Assembly: GCA_964590725.1 (NCBI GenBank)
Contig: CAZPWF010000008.1
Span: 1-28,763, forward strand
Origin: CAZPWF01 sp964590725
GTDB taxonomy: Bacteria > Patescibacteriota > Saccharimonadia > Saccharimonadales > JACQNP01
Direction: 5' to 3'
DNA: 28,763 nucleotides
In this document: piece by piece, positions 15,856 through 23,310 of the stretch
How the letters are laid out: each line of letters begins with the position of its first letter
Numbering within the stretch: the stretch's first letter is position 1
Notes under the pieces: model-generated
The model's database searches: none
What the model saw: the letters and a program-made list of their open reading frames with translations, nothing else
Told to the model about the DNA's origin: nothing
Made by a program: the position numbers and the translations under genes

Positions 15856-16533
15856 TTATTTTTTATTTATTTTTGCGAATTGCCAGATTGCAATATACAT
15901 GCCGCCCATCATCAAAAAGAATGACAGAGTTGTAACAAATGCCCTCGATTGAGCCGCATCATTTACGACTTGTTCGCTGACATCAAAAATCAAACCACTT
16001 GGATGTAAAAAAATATCCCATGTATTCCATCTCAACACCCTACCGACATGAATTGCAAAACTACATGCCAATAAAACACCCGCGATGACAAAGTTTACTG
16101 CTTTGCTTGAAAGTCGTTTCAGAAGTTCTTGATGAACTAGATAGAGACTAATAAATCCACTTAAAAACCCGTTAAAAATAAACGAAGTAAACAGTACGGC
16201 GTCATACAATACGCTTACATCCGGATTTGTCTGTAGATGAATTAGGTCACTAACCAAGTAAAAACTATTCGGTAAAAACACAATCCAAGCAATCGACAGC
16301 AATATATTTACAGGCTCTAGCCACCTCTTGGTCGCGAGGCGCTTCACGAGCACAACGGCAAACACTAAAGGTAGCCATGCTAATACTAAATTCCATATAA
16401 GGAACCAGTAGCGTGTACTACCAGAATCAATTACTCGCAATGCAAACAAAAGCAAACTAACCCCGTTAGCAAGAAACAATGACCAGATCAGGCCAGAATA
16501 CTTACCATAAGATTGCTGAATAGTCTTTTTCAT
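15856..16533 (-). CDS. DUF1361 integral membrane protein
   Basis: The 225-residue product is a polytopic membrane protein with about six or seven helices spread over its length. It carries DUF1361 hallmarks: FLPNSFYLVSDLIHL (about 85-100) and GRVLRWNTWDIFLHP (about 163-177). The conserved polar residues (Asn, Asp, His, Arg) within or at the edges of helices suggest a catalytic or transport site, but no function is established for this family. It stands alone on the minus strand, divergent from alr across 42 bases, and is preceded by an extended -10 (TGGTATACT) eight bases before its ATG. Confidence 0.82.
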   Translation of the reverse strand: MKKTIQQSYGKYSGLIWSLFLANGVSLLLFALRVIDSGSTRYWFLIWNLVLAWLPLVFAVVLVKRLATKRWLEPVNILLSIAWIVFLPNSFYLVSDLIHLQTNPDVSVLYDAVLFTSFIFNGFLSGFISLYLVHQELLKRLSSKAVNFVIAGVLLACSFAIHVGRVLRWNTWDIFLHPSGLIFDVSEQVVNDAAQSRAFVTTLSFFLMMGGMYIAIWQFAKINKK

Positions 16534-16541
16534 TCAAATAC

Positions 16542-16550
16542 AGTATACCA
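16542..16550 (-). promoter_or_regulatory. Extended -10 of the DUF1361 gene (leaderless)
   Basis: Reverse-strand TGGTATACT; the hexamer (16542-16547) ends eight bases before the ATG at 16533. Confidence 0.5.
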
Positions 16551-16561
16551 AGTTAACAGTT

Positions 16562-16567
16562 TATAAT
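16562..16567 (+). promoter_or_regulatory. -10 element of alr (leaderless)
   Basis: Perfect TATAAT, eight bases before the alr ATG at 16576, with no Shine-Dalgarno site possible. It sits back to back with the -10 of the divergent DUF1361 gene within a 42-base gap. Confidence 0.55.
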
Positions 16568-16575
16568 GAGTTGTT

Positions 16576-17730
16576 ATGATCACTCACAAGATTAAACAGG
16601 TTATTAAGAAGTTAGCGATTGCGGACTTTGATACATACAATCGACTAGAAATAAATTCAGCACACATCATAGACAATCTAAACCTTTTTGCCAAAATAGC
16701 AGGTAAACAACAGGTTATTCCTGTCCTTAAGGCAAACGCCTATGGTCATGGCATAAAAGAGGTTGCCAGAATACTCAATAGCACCTCCGTTCCATTTTTG
16801 GCCGTGGACGGTTACTTTGAGGCGGCAGAAATCGCCGGATCAACCAAACATAAGATTTTGGTAATGGGTGTTATCAAGAAATCCAATACTCATCTATTAG
16901 ACACTAAGAAATGCTCGTTTGCTGTCCAGGACACAGAAACACTACAAGCACTATCAAAACTAAATAGGCCAGTTAATGTGCACATGGAATTAAACACCGG
17001 CATGAATAGACTAGGACTGAACAAAAACGAAATAGATGATTACTTAGATTGTCTTCAAAAACACCCCAAACTAAATCTTGAAGGTATAATGTCTCATCTT
17101 GCGGACGCTGATAATCCTGACACTTCTTTTACTTTGGCCCAGCAGCAAAAATTTGACGATTTAGTGGCATATATAAAATCAAAAGGCTGTAAACCAGAGT
17201 TTATACACCTTTCGCAAACAGCCGGCAGCACAAAAACTGCTAGCAAACACACAAACACCATCAGACTTGGAATTGGCCTGTACGGCATCAACCCCTTGCC
17301 CACAAATGACCCTCAACACTCAATTCTAAATGCACTGAAACCGGTGATGGAATTAAAAAGTACCATAATTAAAACACAGCACATAAATAAGCATGACCGA
17401 GTAAGCTACAACGGAACATTTGAAGCAAACGCCAGTAGTAAAATTGGCATCCTGCCGCTTGGCTACTACGAAGGCTACCCTCGCGAATTGAGCAACGTCG
17501 GAATTGTCCAATATAACAATAATTTTTTACCCGTAGCGGGCCGGGTATGCATGAATCACACTATGATAAACCTGGAAGACACAGATGCAGACATTGGGTC
17601 AGAAATCACCCTCATAAGCAGCAATCCTGCAAACCCAAATTCAGTCGCAAATATTTGTAAAAATAACGATATTTTCTCCTACGAATTGCTGTGTGGTATT
17701 ACCAGCAAAATAAAACGCTCAATCTTATAA
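16576..17730 (+). CDS. alr: Alanine racemase (PLP-dependent)
   Basis: The 384-residue product interconverts L- and D-alanine to supply D-Ala for peptidoglycan. The PLP-binding lysine is Lys52 in VIPVLKANAYGHG. The opposing catalytic tyrosine is Tyr278 in RVSYNGTFEA. LGIGLYGINP, ILPLGYYEGYPR and VAGRVCMNHTMINL are further family blocks, with the last carrying the substrate-binding Met. Residues 1-20 form an extra N-terminal extension compared with compact Alr. It makes the D-Ala that the VanY-type carboxypeptidase at 8016 would later trim. The next gene has its own promoter, so they need not be one operon. Confidence 0.95.
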   Translation: MITHKIKQVIKKLAIADFDTYNRLEINSAHIIDNLNLFAKIAGKQQVIPVLKANAYGHGIKEVARILNSTSVPFLAVDGYFEAAEIAGSTKHKILVMGVIKKSNTHLLDTKKCSFAVQDTETLQALSKLNRPVNVHMELNTGMNRLGLNKNEIDDYLDCLQKHPKLNLEGIMSHLADADNPDTSFTLAQQQKFDDLVAYIKSKGCKPEFIHLSQTAGSTKTASKHTNTIRLGIGLYGINPLPTNDPQHSILNALKPVMELKSTIIKTQHINKHDRVSYNGTFEANASSKIGILPLGYYEGYPRELSNVGIVQYNNNFLPVAGRVCMNHTMINLEDTDADIGSEITLISSNPANPNSVANICKNNDIFSYELLCGITSKIKRSIL

Positions 17731-17765
17731 CTCGGCACAAAAACGAAAATTATACCGTTGTTAGG

Positions 17766-17771
17766 TATAAT
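17766..17771 (+). promoter_or_regulatory. -10 element of the lipid module (leaderless)
   Basis: Perfect TATAAT, seven bases before the ATG at 17779. It places the start of translation at 17779, since the in-frame TTG at 17758 and ATG at 17770 lie upstream of the expected transcript start. Confidence 0.55.
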
Positions 17772-17778
17772 GTTGCTT

Positions 17779-18402
17779 ATGAATTCGATAATCGAACCAA
17801 TTCGTAAATTAGTTAGATCATTCATGGGACGTGTCGCTAAAGATATAAACAAGCTAACTGGTGGTAAATTATCACCCAACATGGTAACTATCACAGGACT
17901 ATTAGCGCACATACCCATTGCTTGGCTGATAGCAACCAATCAATACACCTTGGCGGCAATTTTATTGGTCATATTTGGGTTATTTGACACTCTCGACGGC
18001 GCACTTGCAAGATTACAAAAACGCGACAGTTCCGCAGGAATGTTGCTGGACGCTTCAACAGACAGATTTAAAGAAGTCCTGCTCTACTGTGGAGCTGCAT
18101 ATAGTTTCGTTTCTCTAGGAAAACCATATTTTGCTGTATGGGCCGTAGCAGCTTGTGGCGCAAGCATATGTGTTAGCTACGTAAAAGCCAAGGGAGAGAC
18201 GGCAGTTGCAAAAAGCAAGCTAACTACGACTGAAGTAAACAGGCTTTTCCAGGACGGTGTTTTTAGATTTGAAGTCAGAATGACGATTTTAGTAATTGGA
18301 TTGTTATTTAATAACCTAGGAGTCGCTATTGTCTTTATTGCCTGTTCATCTACTTATACGGCATTCGAGCGACTTATTAAAATTAGTAGAAAATTGTCAT
18401 GA
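17779..18402 (+). CDS. CDP-alcohol phosphatidyltransferase
   Basis: The 207-residue membrane protein transfers a phosphatidyl-type group from a CDP-lipid to an alcohol such as inositol phosphate or glycerol phosphate. The complete signature D-x2-DG-x2-AR-x8-G-x3-D-x3-D is present in DTLDGALAR...GMLLDASTD, which binds the divalent metals and CDP. About six hydrophobic segments follow the family pattern, and an N-terminal amphipathic helix precedes KLSPNMVTITGLLAH. The acceptor cannot be told from sequence; phosphatidylglycerophosphate, phosphatidylinositol phosphate or the archaeal archaetidyl equivalents are all possible. Its TGA overlaps the ATG of the PHP gene (ATGA at 18399-18402). Confidence 0.9.
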   Translation: MNSIIEPIRKLVRSFMGRVAKDINKLTGGKLSPNMVTITGLLAHIPIAWLIATNQYTLAAILLVIFGLFDTLDGALARLQKRDSSAGMLLDASTDRFKEVLLYCGAAYSFVSLGKPYFAVWAVAACGASICVSYVKAKGETAVAKSKLTTTEVNRLFQDGVFRFEVRMTILVIGLLFNNLGVAIVFIACSSTYTAFERLIKISRKLS

Positions 18403-19052
18403 TAAAGCTAGATTTACATACCCACTCGAACGCATCACCAGATGGCGGCTTATCATTGTCCCAATACAAAAAAGTACTTAATGATGGCTTACTCGATATT
18501 GTAGCGGTAACAGATCATAACAGCATTGATAATGCACTTGGGATCAAGAAAATACTAGGTGATTCAATTATCGTGGGTGAAGAGATCATGACTACAGAGG
18601 GTGAAATAATAGGGCTCTACTTAACTCAACCCATTAAGCCTCACATGACACCGATTGACACAATTCAATCAATCAAAGCACAGGGCGGAATCGTCTATAT
18701 CCCTCATCCTTTCGAAACAGTTCGTAAAGGCTTGCATCCACAAGTTCTAGAAGAAATACTAGACAAAATTGATGTCTTAGAAATTTGTAATGGGCGGGCT
18801 TTCGTACAAGACAGAAGCAAACAAGCAGTGGTTTGGGCACGTATCAACCGAATAATTGGCGCAGCCAGTAGTGATGCCCATGGATATCACGGTATCGGTA
18901 ATACTTACACTCTCATAGCGGAACTACCCACCGCAAGTAATATCACACAGCTACTTAGTAAGGGCACTCCTATAGCAAAAAAAGCAAAACTTAGGTCTCT
19001 CTTATATCCGAAGTATCATACCATTCGCAAAAAGATCAAGAGGAACCAATGA
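18399..19052 (+). CDS. PHP-domain metal-dependent phosphoesterase
   Basis: The 217-residue soluble product is a PHP-family hydrolase, with metal-binding motifs in order: DLHTHS (His7, His9), VTDHNS (Asp39, His40), GEE (about 60-62), YIPHPFE (His), and SSDAHG (Asp, His) toward the C-terminus. Stand-alone members hydrolyse phosphate esters, including nucleoside 3',5'-bisphosphates and histidinol phosphate. Here it is translationally coupled on both sides (ATGA overlaps at 18399-18402 and 19049-19052) between two lipid biosynthesis membrane enzymes. That position suggests it removes phosphate from a lipid head-group intermediate or its precursor; this is inference. The last 20 residues are strongly basic (KYHTIRKKIKRNQ), which could hold it at the membrane surface. 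Confidence 0.87.
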   Translation: MIKLDLHTHSNASPDGGLSLSQYKKVLNDGLLDIVAVTDHNSIDNALGIKKILGDSIIVGEEIMTTEGEIIGLYLTQPIKPHMTPIDTIQSIKAQGGIVYIPHPFETVRKGLHPQVLEEILDKIDVLEICNGRAFVQDRSKQAVVWARINRIIGAASSDAHGYHGIGNTYTLIAELPTASNITQLLSKGTPIAKKAKLRSLLYPKYHTIRKKIKRNQ

Positions 19053-19597
19053 ACGAAATAATGTTTGCTCTATGGTTCTTCTTACCAGCTGGAGTAGCTA
19101 ATGCTAGTCCAGTTATCGCCAATAAGATCCCGATATTAAAACTCTGGAAAACACCCTTGGATTTTGGCAAAAGCTTTAAGGGTGAACGCATTTTCGGCCA
19201 GAATAAAACTTGGCGAGGGCTACTTTTTGGCGCGTTCGCAGGAGGTGTTACAGCCAGCATTACATACTTGATTTACCCAGAATCTATTAACTATGTGAGC
19301 GTATACACATTTATGCCAATTTTCGACATGTTCATAGTCGGCGCAGCACTTGGTTTTGGCGCATTATTAGGTGACGCTATCGAGAGTTTTATCAAACGAC
19401 GTTTTGGGGTAAAACCAGGTGAAAGTTGGTTCCCTTTTGATCAGATAGACTACATCATAGGAGGCATTATCTTTGCTACGCCTTTCGTGATTCTATCACT
19501 TAAAACCAACGTCATTATCTTAGTAACATGGTTCTGCGCACATCTTTTTTGGAGTTACGTAGCCTACAAACTAAAACTAAAAGACAAACCTATTTAG
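19049..19597 (+). CDS. carS: CDP-archaeol synthase-like protein (CarS/DUF46)
   Basis: The 182-residue product matches the CarS/DUF46 family. In archaea CarS uses CTP to activate unsaturated archaetidic acid to CDP-archaeol. Family blocks seen are LPAGVANASPVIAN near the N-terminus, GQNKTWRGLLFG (about 50-61), ALLGDAIESFIKRRFGVKPGESW (about 110-132) and FDQIDYIIGG (about 133-142), with about five transmembrane helices. Bacterial homologues exist and may use ordinary phosphatidic acid instead, like CdsA. The ATG overlaps the PHP stop, and AGAGGA lies five bases before it. No GGGP or DGGGP synthase is visible in the window, so archaeol-type lipids are not shown. It converges on the sugar isomerase with two bases between stops. 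Confidence 0.88.
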   Translation: MNEIMFALWFFLPAGVANASPVIANKIPILKLWKTPLDFGKSFKGERIFGQNKTWRGLLFGAFAGGVTASITYLIYPESINYVSVYTFMPIFDMFIVGAALGFGALLGDAIESFIKRRFGVKPGESWFPFDQIDYIIGGIIFATPFVILSLKTNVIILVTWFCAHLFWSYVAYKLKLKDKPI

Positions 19598-19599
19598 AT

Positions 19600-20631
19600 C
19601 TACTTAGTAAGTTCCGACTTAAATTTTTCTATGAGCTCAACCGGGCTTGGATTAATACCATTAAGAAATGCTAGATACAGGCTAACAAAGTCACCCAAAG
19701 AAATCGTCCACAGCAATTGTTCAATTATAGTATCACCAACTGCCTCGACTATTGTAGGCGCAGGTCTTCTGCCGGAAAGTAACTTTTCACTCACCTCAAA
19801 CCTCTTCTGAACTCTAGGGTTTTCTAGATTTGAACGTAAATCTATAACACCATAAGGCTTTTCCGTCGGATGACTTGTCCAGCCTAAAAATTCATTATGA
19901 TTAAATTCGGGGATTTGATTACACCACGCAACATTTTTAGAATTTTCATTAAAATTTATCTTCCACTTGTACGCTGCCGAAAACAATTTTGGCCCCGCAT
20001 ACACAACTGGGGACTTGCCCATCAACTCCAGAGCGATCATTTTTGCCTTATTTCCTTTTACTGGTACATCCGCCTTCCAGTTACCTGTTTGTTGCGCTAG
20101 CCAGTCGGCTGCTTTTACTAATTCGCCAACCGATCCTTTTGGAGAAAGTTCAAGTGATTCAAACAGCTGCACAAGTGCGGCAAAGTTATAAAATACTGCC
20201 ATACGCGGCTGAAAACCACTTGGAATTTGAAAAAATGGATAGTTCTTTTCGTCAGCTATTTTTGATAATTCACCACCGGCAGCAATAATTATAATCTGAC
20301 AGCCTTGTTTCTCGGCGGCTTGCAGGGCGGCTAATGTTTCTTCTGTGTTGCCAGAATAACTTGATGCAATGAACAATGTGTCTTCACCGGCATATTCTGG
20401 TAGTTCATATTGCTTTACAATTTCAAATGGCACAGACAATCCAGGCCAGCTATTAATTATGCTTGCCGCCAAAGCTGATCCGCCCATGCCGCCAAGAATA
20501 ACGTTTCGAATAGCCTGATCAGGTTTCAGATCAATTCCATAATCGTATTGCAGTTGCTGCCACTGTTTTTCAACCACACCCAGCGCATCCTGCGCATCTC
20601 GTTCATGAATCATCTTCAAATCATCAAGCAT
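19600..20631 (-). CDS. Bifunctional phosphoglucose/phosphomannose isomerase, archaeal-type SIS protein
   Basis: The 343-residue product has two SIS (sugar isomerase) halves. The N-terminal one has LGGMGGSALAASII (48-61) and the phosphate-binding SSYSGNTEET (about 90-99), then IPSGFQPRMA. The C-terminal PGI/PMI-specific half has NENSKNVAWCNQIPEFNHNEFLGW, carrying the catalytic His and Glu region. This family, first described in Crenarchaeota, interconverts glucose-6-phosphate or mannose-6-phosphate with fructose-6-phosphate. A role in GDP-mannose or other sugar nucleotide supply is possible. GGGAG precedes the ATG by about four bases, and a TATAAT lies about 26 bases upstream, so this gene has an ordinary short leader, unlike many neighbours. 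Confidence 0.92.
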   Translation of the reverse strand: MLDDLKMIHERDAQDALGVVEKQWQQLQYDYGIDLKPDQAIRNVILGGMGGSALAASIINSWPGLSVPFEIVKQYELPEYAGEDTLFIASSYSGNTEETLAALQAAEKQGCQIIIIAAGGELSKIADEKNYPFFQIPSGFQPRMAVFYNFAALVQLFESLELSPKGSVGELVKAADWLAQQTGNWKADVPVKGNKAKMIALELMGKSPVVYAGPKLFSAAYKWKINFNENSKNVAWCNQIPEFNHNEFLGWTSHPTEKPYGVIDLRSNLENPRVQKRFEVSEKLLSGRRPAPTIVEAVGDTIIEQLLWTISLGDFVSLYLAFLNGINPSPVELIEKFKSELTK

Positions 20632-20740
20632 ATTACTCCCGCTTTTTATTCATATTATTATAATGGTACCAAATTAGCCTTAATCTTAACGACAAAAAAT
20701 GCTATAGTGCTTATGATATTTTTAGTTATTAGGGGGTGGA

Positions 20741-21184
20741 ATGTACGACCAAAATCAGCCGGGCCAACAACCGACAAATAATCAGCCGGTAACTGGGCAG
20801 CCGCCAACAGACACAAGCAGTCTTAACGGTGGCGTACTTGGAGTTAATCATAATCAAGTGCCTAGCGGGGTTCCTTCAGGACACCCGTCTCCTATATCAG
20901 CTCCCGCACCCCAAGATCAGCCTCAAGTCGGTGTTAGTGACGATCTTCTCTCTATCAAGCAACAAGCACTACAACAGCTAAATCCTCTTGTTGACCAGCT
21001 TGATCAAGACCCAGAAGAAAAGTTCAAAACGACCATGATGATGATCCAAGCATCTGACGATCAATCTCTTGTAAAAACTGCCTACGAAACTGCTAAACAA
21101 ATAACAGATGAAAAAGCCCGAGCTCAAGCACTGTTAGATGTTGTAAATGAGATTAACTACTTCACTCAACACAACAATAATTAG
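20741..21184 (+). CDS. Hypothetical protein: Pro/Gln-rich N-terminus with helical C-terminus
   Basis: The 147-residue product has a disordered N-terminal half rich in Gln, Pro, Gly, Ser and Asn (residues 1-65) and an acidic helical C-terminal half (about 68-145; SDDLLSIKQQALQQLNPLVDQL and on). No signal peptide, membrane helix or catalytic motif is present. No family is recognised. A G-rich Shine-Dalgarno-like AGGGGGTGG directly precedes the ATG, and -10-like TATAGT (20703) and TATGAT (20712) lie upstream, so this transcript has a leader of some 20 bases. The acidic helical half could be a small interaction domain; nothing more can be said. Confidence 0.75.
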   Translation: MYDQNQPGQQPTNNQPVTGQPPTDTSSLNGGVLGVNHNQVPSGVPSGHPSPISAPAPQDQPQVGVSDDLLSIKQQALQQLNPLVDQLDQDPEEKFKTTMMMIQASDDQSLVKTAYETAKQITDEKARAQALLDVVNEINYFTQHNNN

Positions 21185-21198
21185 TTATTCGTATAATC

Positions 21199-21223
21199 GT
21201 ACTTAGTTCTCAGAACTCAGTAC
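21199..21223. terminator. Inverted repeat between convergent genes
   Basis: GTACT-AGTTCT pairs with AGAACT-AGTAC, with one mismatch and a tiny loop, midway between the convergent stops at 21184 and 21233. There is no T-tract on either side, so it is a weak candidate for bidirectional termination or transcript 3'-end protection. Confidence 0.4.
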
Positions 21224-21232
21224 CTGACACTA

Positions 21233-21673
21233 CTATAGATCTTCGTCTGGACCAGTTCTAGGTAATTGACTGTTGGCGGCTGTAGAAGAAGACGGCACGC
21301 TCGTACTGGTACTGCTAGTCTGTGGCGGAGCTGTCTGTGCACCCTGAGTAGACGAGTTACCGTTAGGTTGACCTGAAGATCCGTCAGAAGGACTAGTAGC
21401 TGCGTCGTTAGGCTTGCTCTTGCCTCCATTATCTGCAGGTTTGTTTTGAGTTTGTGAGGTTGTCTGAGACTTATTAGTATTTTTTCTGAACCTCTGATAC
21501 AGCCACTTGCCAGCAAAGAAAAGCAACAATACAAATACAAGTGTCACAAAAAAAGTAACAAAGGCTAATAGCCAAGCTACGCTTTTACGCTCACGACGCT
21601 CCGACTGATAATAGTCCTGCAACTCGCTTGGGGTCGTGGTATTTTGACCCTGTTTTCTCTTAAACAGTTTCAT
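21233..21673 (-). CDS. Single-pass membrane protein with Ser/Thr-rich tail ending in an LPRTG motif
   Basis: The 146-residue product has a basic cytoplasmic N-terminus (residues 1-31), one long transmembrane helix (32-56), then a low-complexity outer tail rich in Ser, Thr, Asn, Gln and Pro (62-136). It ends with LPRTG at 137-141 followed by only PDEDL. A normal sortase substrate would have a signal peptide at the start and a hydrophobic segment plus basic tail after LPxTG, so this is not canonical. The tail looks like a surface stalk. GGAG and AAAGG lie upstream of the ATG. No family is recognised. Confidence 0.75.
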   Translation of the reverse strand: MKLFKRKQGQNTTTPSELQDYYQSERRERKSVAWLLAFVTFFVTLVFVLLLFFAGKWLYQRFRKNTNKSQTTSQTQNKPADNGGKSKPNDAATSPSDGSSGQPNGNSSTQGAQTAPPQTSSTSTSVPSSSTAANSQLPRTGPDEDL

Positions 21674-21743
21674 AATGTTTCAAACCTTTCTCCACCACTG
21701 AATAGCATAACAATACTATATTTTTTAAATATGTGCAACTATT

Positions 21744-22481
21744 CTACAGGGTAGCCTGAGCCCAAAGACCCTCAAATATACTTCTGAGAGTTTGAGCTAT
21801 TACATCATTGGTCAAAATAGTGTTAATAATTTCTGGTTCATATGCAGTGAACACACACTTATTTCCATACACGACCACTTCACCAGGGTTTTCAGCTTTA
21901 CCCCAAAATCTTACTTCATACTTTTGTTTTTGATGTAATTTATGGTCGATCAGCTCCCGTGCGTCCTCTTGAAATATAGCCCTGGTTTTTATTCCTTTAT
22001 TAGCTCTCTTAATAATTCCATTTTTTAATGTTTCCCAAGCTTCACCTTTTATTGGACCACCTGGAATCAATAAGACCTCATCGTTGCTTCTCGCCATATC
22101 ATCCAACATTACTTCTAAACCCTTTATTCCCTCGAGATATACCACCCCCGGCTTTAGGCGCTCTAAGTTATATAGAGAGTTCAATTCTGGTAGATAATTT
22201 ACTAATAAATTCTGAGTGCGTTTTAGTTCTTGTTGTTTAACTATCAAGTTTTGCTTCAAAACACTTGGATCAGCTGCACCATACCGGCGTACAGCCAAAG
22301 AGTCGTCAATTATAACCATGCCAGATTTGTCTAATCTCTCCAATATCATATAAGTATTTGTTCGGCTTTCACTAATTCGTTTACTCACGTCCGACGCAGT
22401 CAAACTGCCATTTTCTAGTAGTATGTGATAACAAAAAGCTTCTTTTTCACTAAATCCAAGCCTTATAAATAAATCATTCAT
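21744..22481 (-). CDS. TrmB-family transcriptional regulator
   Basis: The 245-residue product has the TrmB architecture: an N-terminal winged helix-turn-helix (about 1-68; LGFSEKEAFCYHILLENGSLTASDVSKR, then SRTNTYMILERLDKSGMV), a helical linker (about 75-105), and a C-terminal effector domain with GIKGLEVMLDDMARSNDEVLLIPGG (about 118-142), like the PLD-type regulatory part of archaeal TrmB and its bacterial relatives. TrmB proteins bind sugars or other ligands and control transport or metabolism genes. The gene is divergent from the orphan at 22625, the two promoters sharing a 143-base gap, so it probably regulates itself and possibly that gene pair. The transcript should be leaderless. Confidence 0.85.
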   Translation of the reverse strand: MNDLFIRLGFSEKEAFCYHILLENGSLTASDVSKRISESRTNTYMILERLDKSGMVIIDDSLAVRRYGAADPSVLKQNLIVKQQELKRTQNLLVNYLPELNSLYNLERLKPGVVYLEGIKGLEVMLDDMARSNDEVLLIPGGPIKGEAWETLKNGIIKRANKGIKTRAIFQEDARELIDHKLHQKQKYEVRFWGKAENPGEVVVYGNKCVFTAYEPEIINTILTNDVIAQTLRSIFEGLWAQATL

Positions 22482-22488
22482 ACTTTTA

Positions 22489-22517
22489 ATATTATTAACT
22501 TTTAATACTCATGTCAA
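22489..22517 (-). promoter_or_regulatory. Promoter of the TrmB-type gene (leaderless)
   Basis: Reverse strand: perfect TTGACA at 22512-22517, 17-base spacer, TAATAT at 22489-22494, seven bases to the ATG at 22481. Confidence 0.6.
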
Positions 22518-22568
22518 TTTTGTTTTGACATTATTGCATCTGTTATTGTTACATATGTTATGTATCTA

Positions 22569-22597
22569 TTTACAATATGGTAATTTTATTGTACAAT
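22569..22597 (+). promoter_or_regulatory. Promoter of the orphan gene at 22625
   Basis: TTTACA at 22569-22574, 17-base spacer, TACAAT at 22592-22597; predicted start near 22604. A GGAG at 22616-22619 sits five bases before the ATG at 22625, so the longer reading frame opening at 22577 is not used. A second perfect TTGACA at 22525-22530 has no good -10 partner. Confidence 0.6.
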
Positions 22598-22624
22598 GTA
22601 CTTGTCTTAAATAACGGAGTTTTT

Positions 22625-23293
22625 ATGAGAGAAATTAATACGCGTGAACTAGAACCACAAGTCAATTATTCTGCAGAGAATATTATGACCGACCCAGAAG
22701 CGCCTGCTTCACCCGAAAAAATAGGTTTAGTACATGAAGCACTAAATGACTTGATTGATAATGTGTCTCCGCAATTTGTCTGGGATTCGCTACCGTCTAG
22801 GGGGTCAGGCGACTTGTCGACTAACATAAACAACATCCGATTGATGTCTCTACCAAGTCAAATTGACAGTAATGGTCGGGGCTGGGGAGAGTCGTTTGTT
22901 TGGGTTAGCTTTTTTGACAATCCAAATGGGCAGCGCCAAATAATGGTAACAGAAGATCAGGGCTCCGGTAACCCGCTAGGAGATGAACTCGGTAGTATAT
23001 CTGCAGGAGCGATTGTTCGAAAGATTCATCGATACGATACAGCCTTCTTATCTTCAACTTCAGCCCAGGTACGAGAAGGACATTTCACTTATGGTCCAGC
23101 GCGCCTCGAAGAAAAACAAAACGCTGACCAGGTTAACAACCCATTTAATATCGCAACAAACGCCCAGATTGACAGAATTAGCCACATAATGGACACAGGA
23201 TCTATACATTCACATAATGAGTTTATGCAATTGCCGCCAATTGACGAGTTAGAAATCCTGCCAATTACTAATATTTTATTAAGAAATGGTTAG
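22625..23293 (+). CDS. Hypothetical protein preceding an AAA ATPase
   Basis: The 222-residue soluble product has no recognised family. The N-terminal 50 residues are acidic and helical, followed by a mixed segment with an aromatic strand (GWGESFVWVSFFDNPNGQRQIMVTEDQG), a middle with GSISAGAIVRKIHRYDTAFLSS, and a C-terminal stretch with ILPITNILL. No metal or nucleotide motif can be named. It has its own leadered promoter with a Shine-Dalgarno site and lies 17 bases before the AAA ATPase gene, with which it is very likely cotranscribed. A partner role with the ATPase is the simplest guess. It is divergent from the TrmB-type regulator. Confidence 0.78.
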   Translation: MREINTRELEPQVNYSAENIMTDPEAPASPEKIGLVHEALNDLIDNVSPQFVWDSLPSRGSGDLSTNINNIRLMSLPSQIDSNGRGWGESFVWVSFFDNPNGQRQIMVTEDQGSGNPLGDELGSISAGAIVRKIHRYDTAFLSSTSAQVREGHFTYGPARLEEKQNADQVNNPFNIATNAQIDRISHIMDTGSIHSHNEFMQLPPIDELEILPITNILLRNG

Positions 23294-23310
23294 TACTGAG
23301 GCATTTATCC

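Noticed and set aside
17758..17778. In-frame TTG and ATG upstream of the CDP-alcohol transferase start
   Set aside because: A perfect TATAAT at 17766-17771 sits among these codons, so they are not expected in the message.
21217..21540. 107-residue reverse-strand reading frame
   Set aside because: Out-of-frame shadow of the LPRTG membrane protein, with Leu/Arg-rich nonsense composition.
22525..22530. A second TTGACA near the TrmB-type regulator
   Set aside because: No matching -10 lies at 16-18 bases (the sequence there is GTTACA or worse), so it is not called as a promoter, only mentioned as a possible operator part.
22577..22624. In-frame upstream start for the orphan at 22625
   Set aside because: The -35 and -10 of its promoter (22569-22597) fall inside those codons, and GGAG lies five bases before the ATG at 22625.
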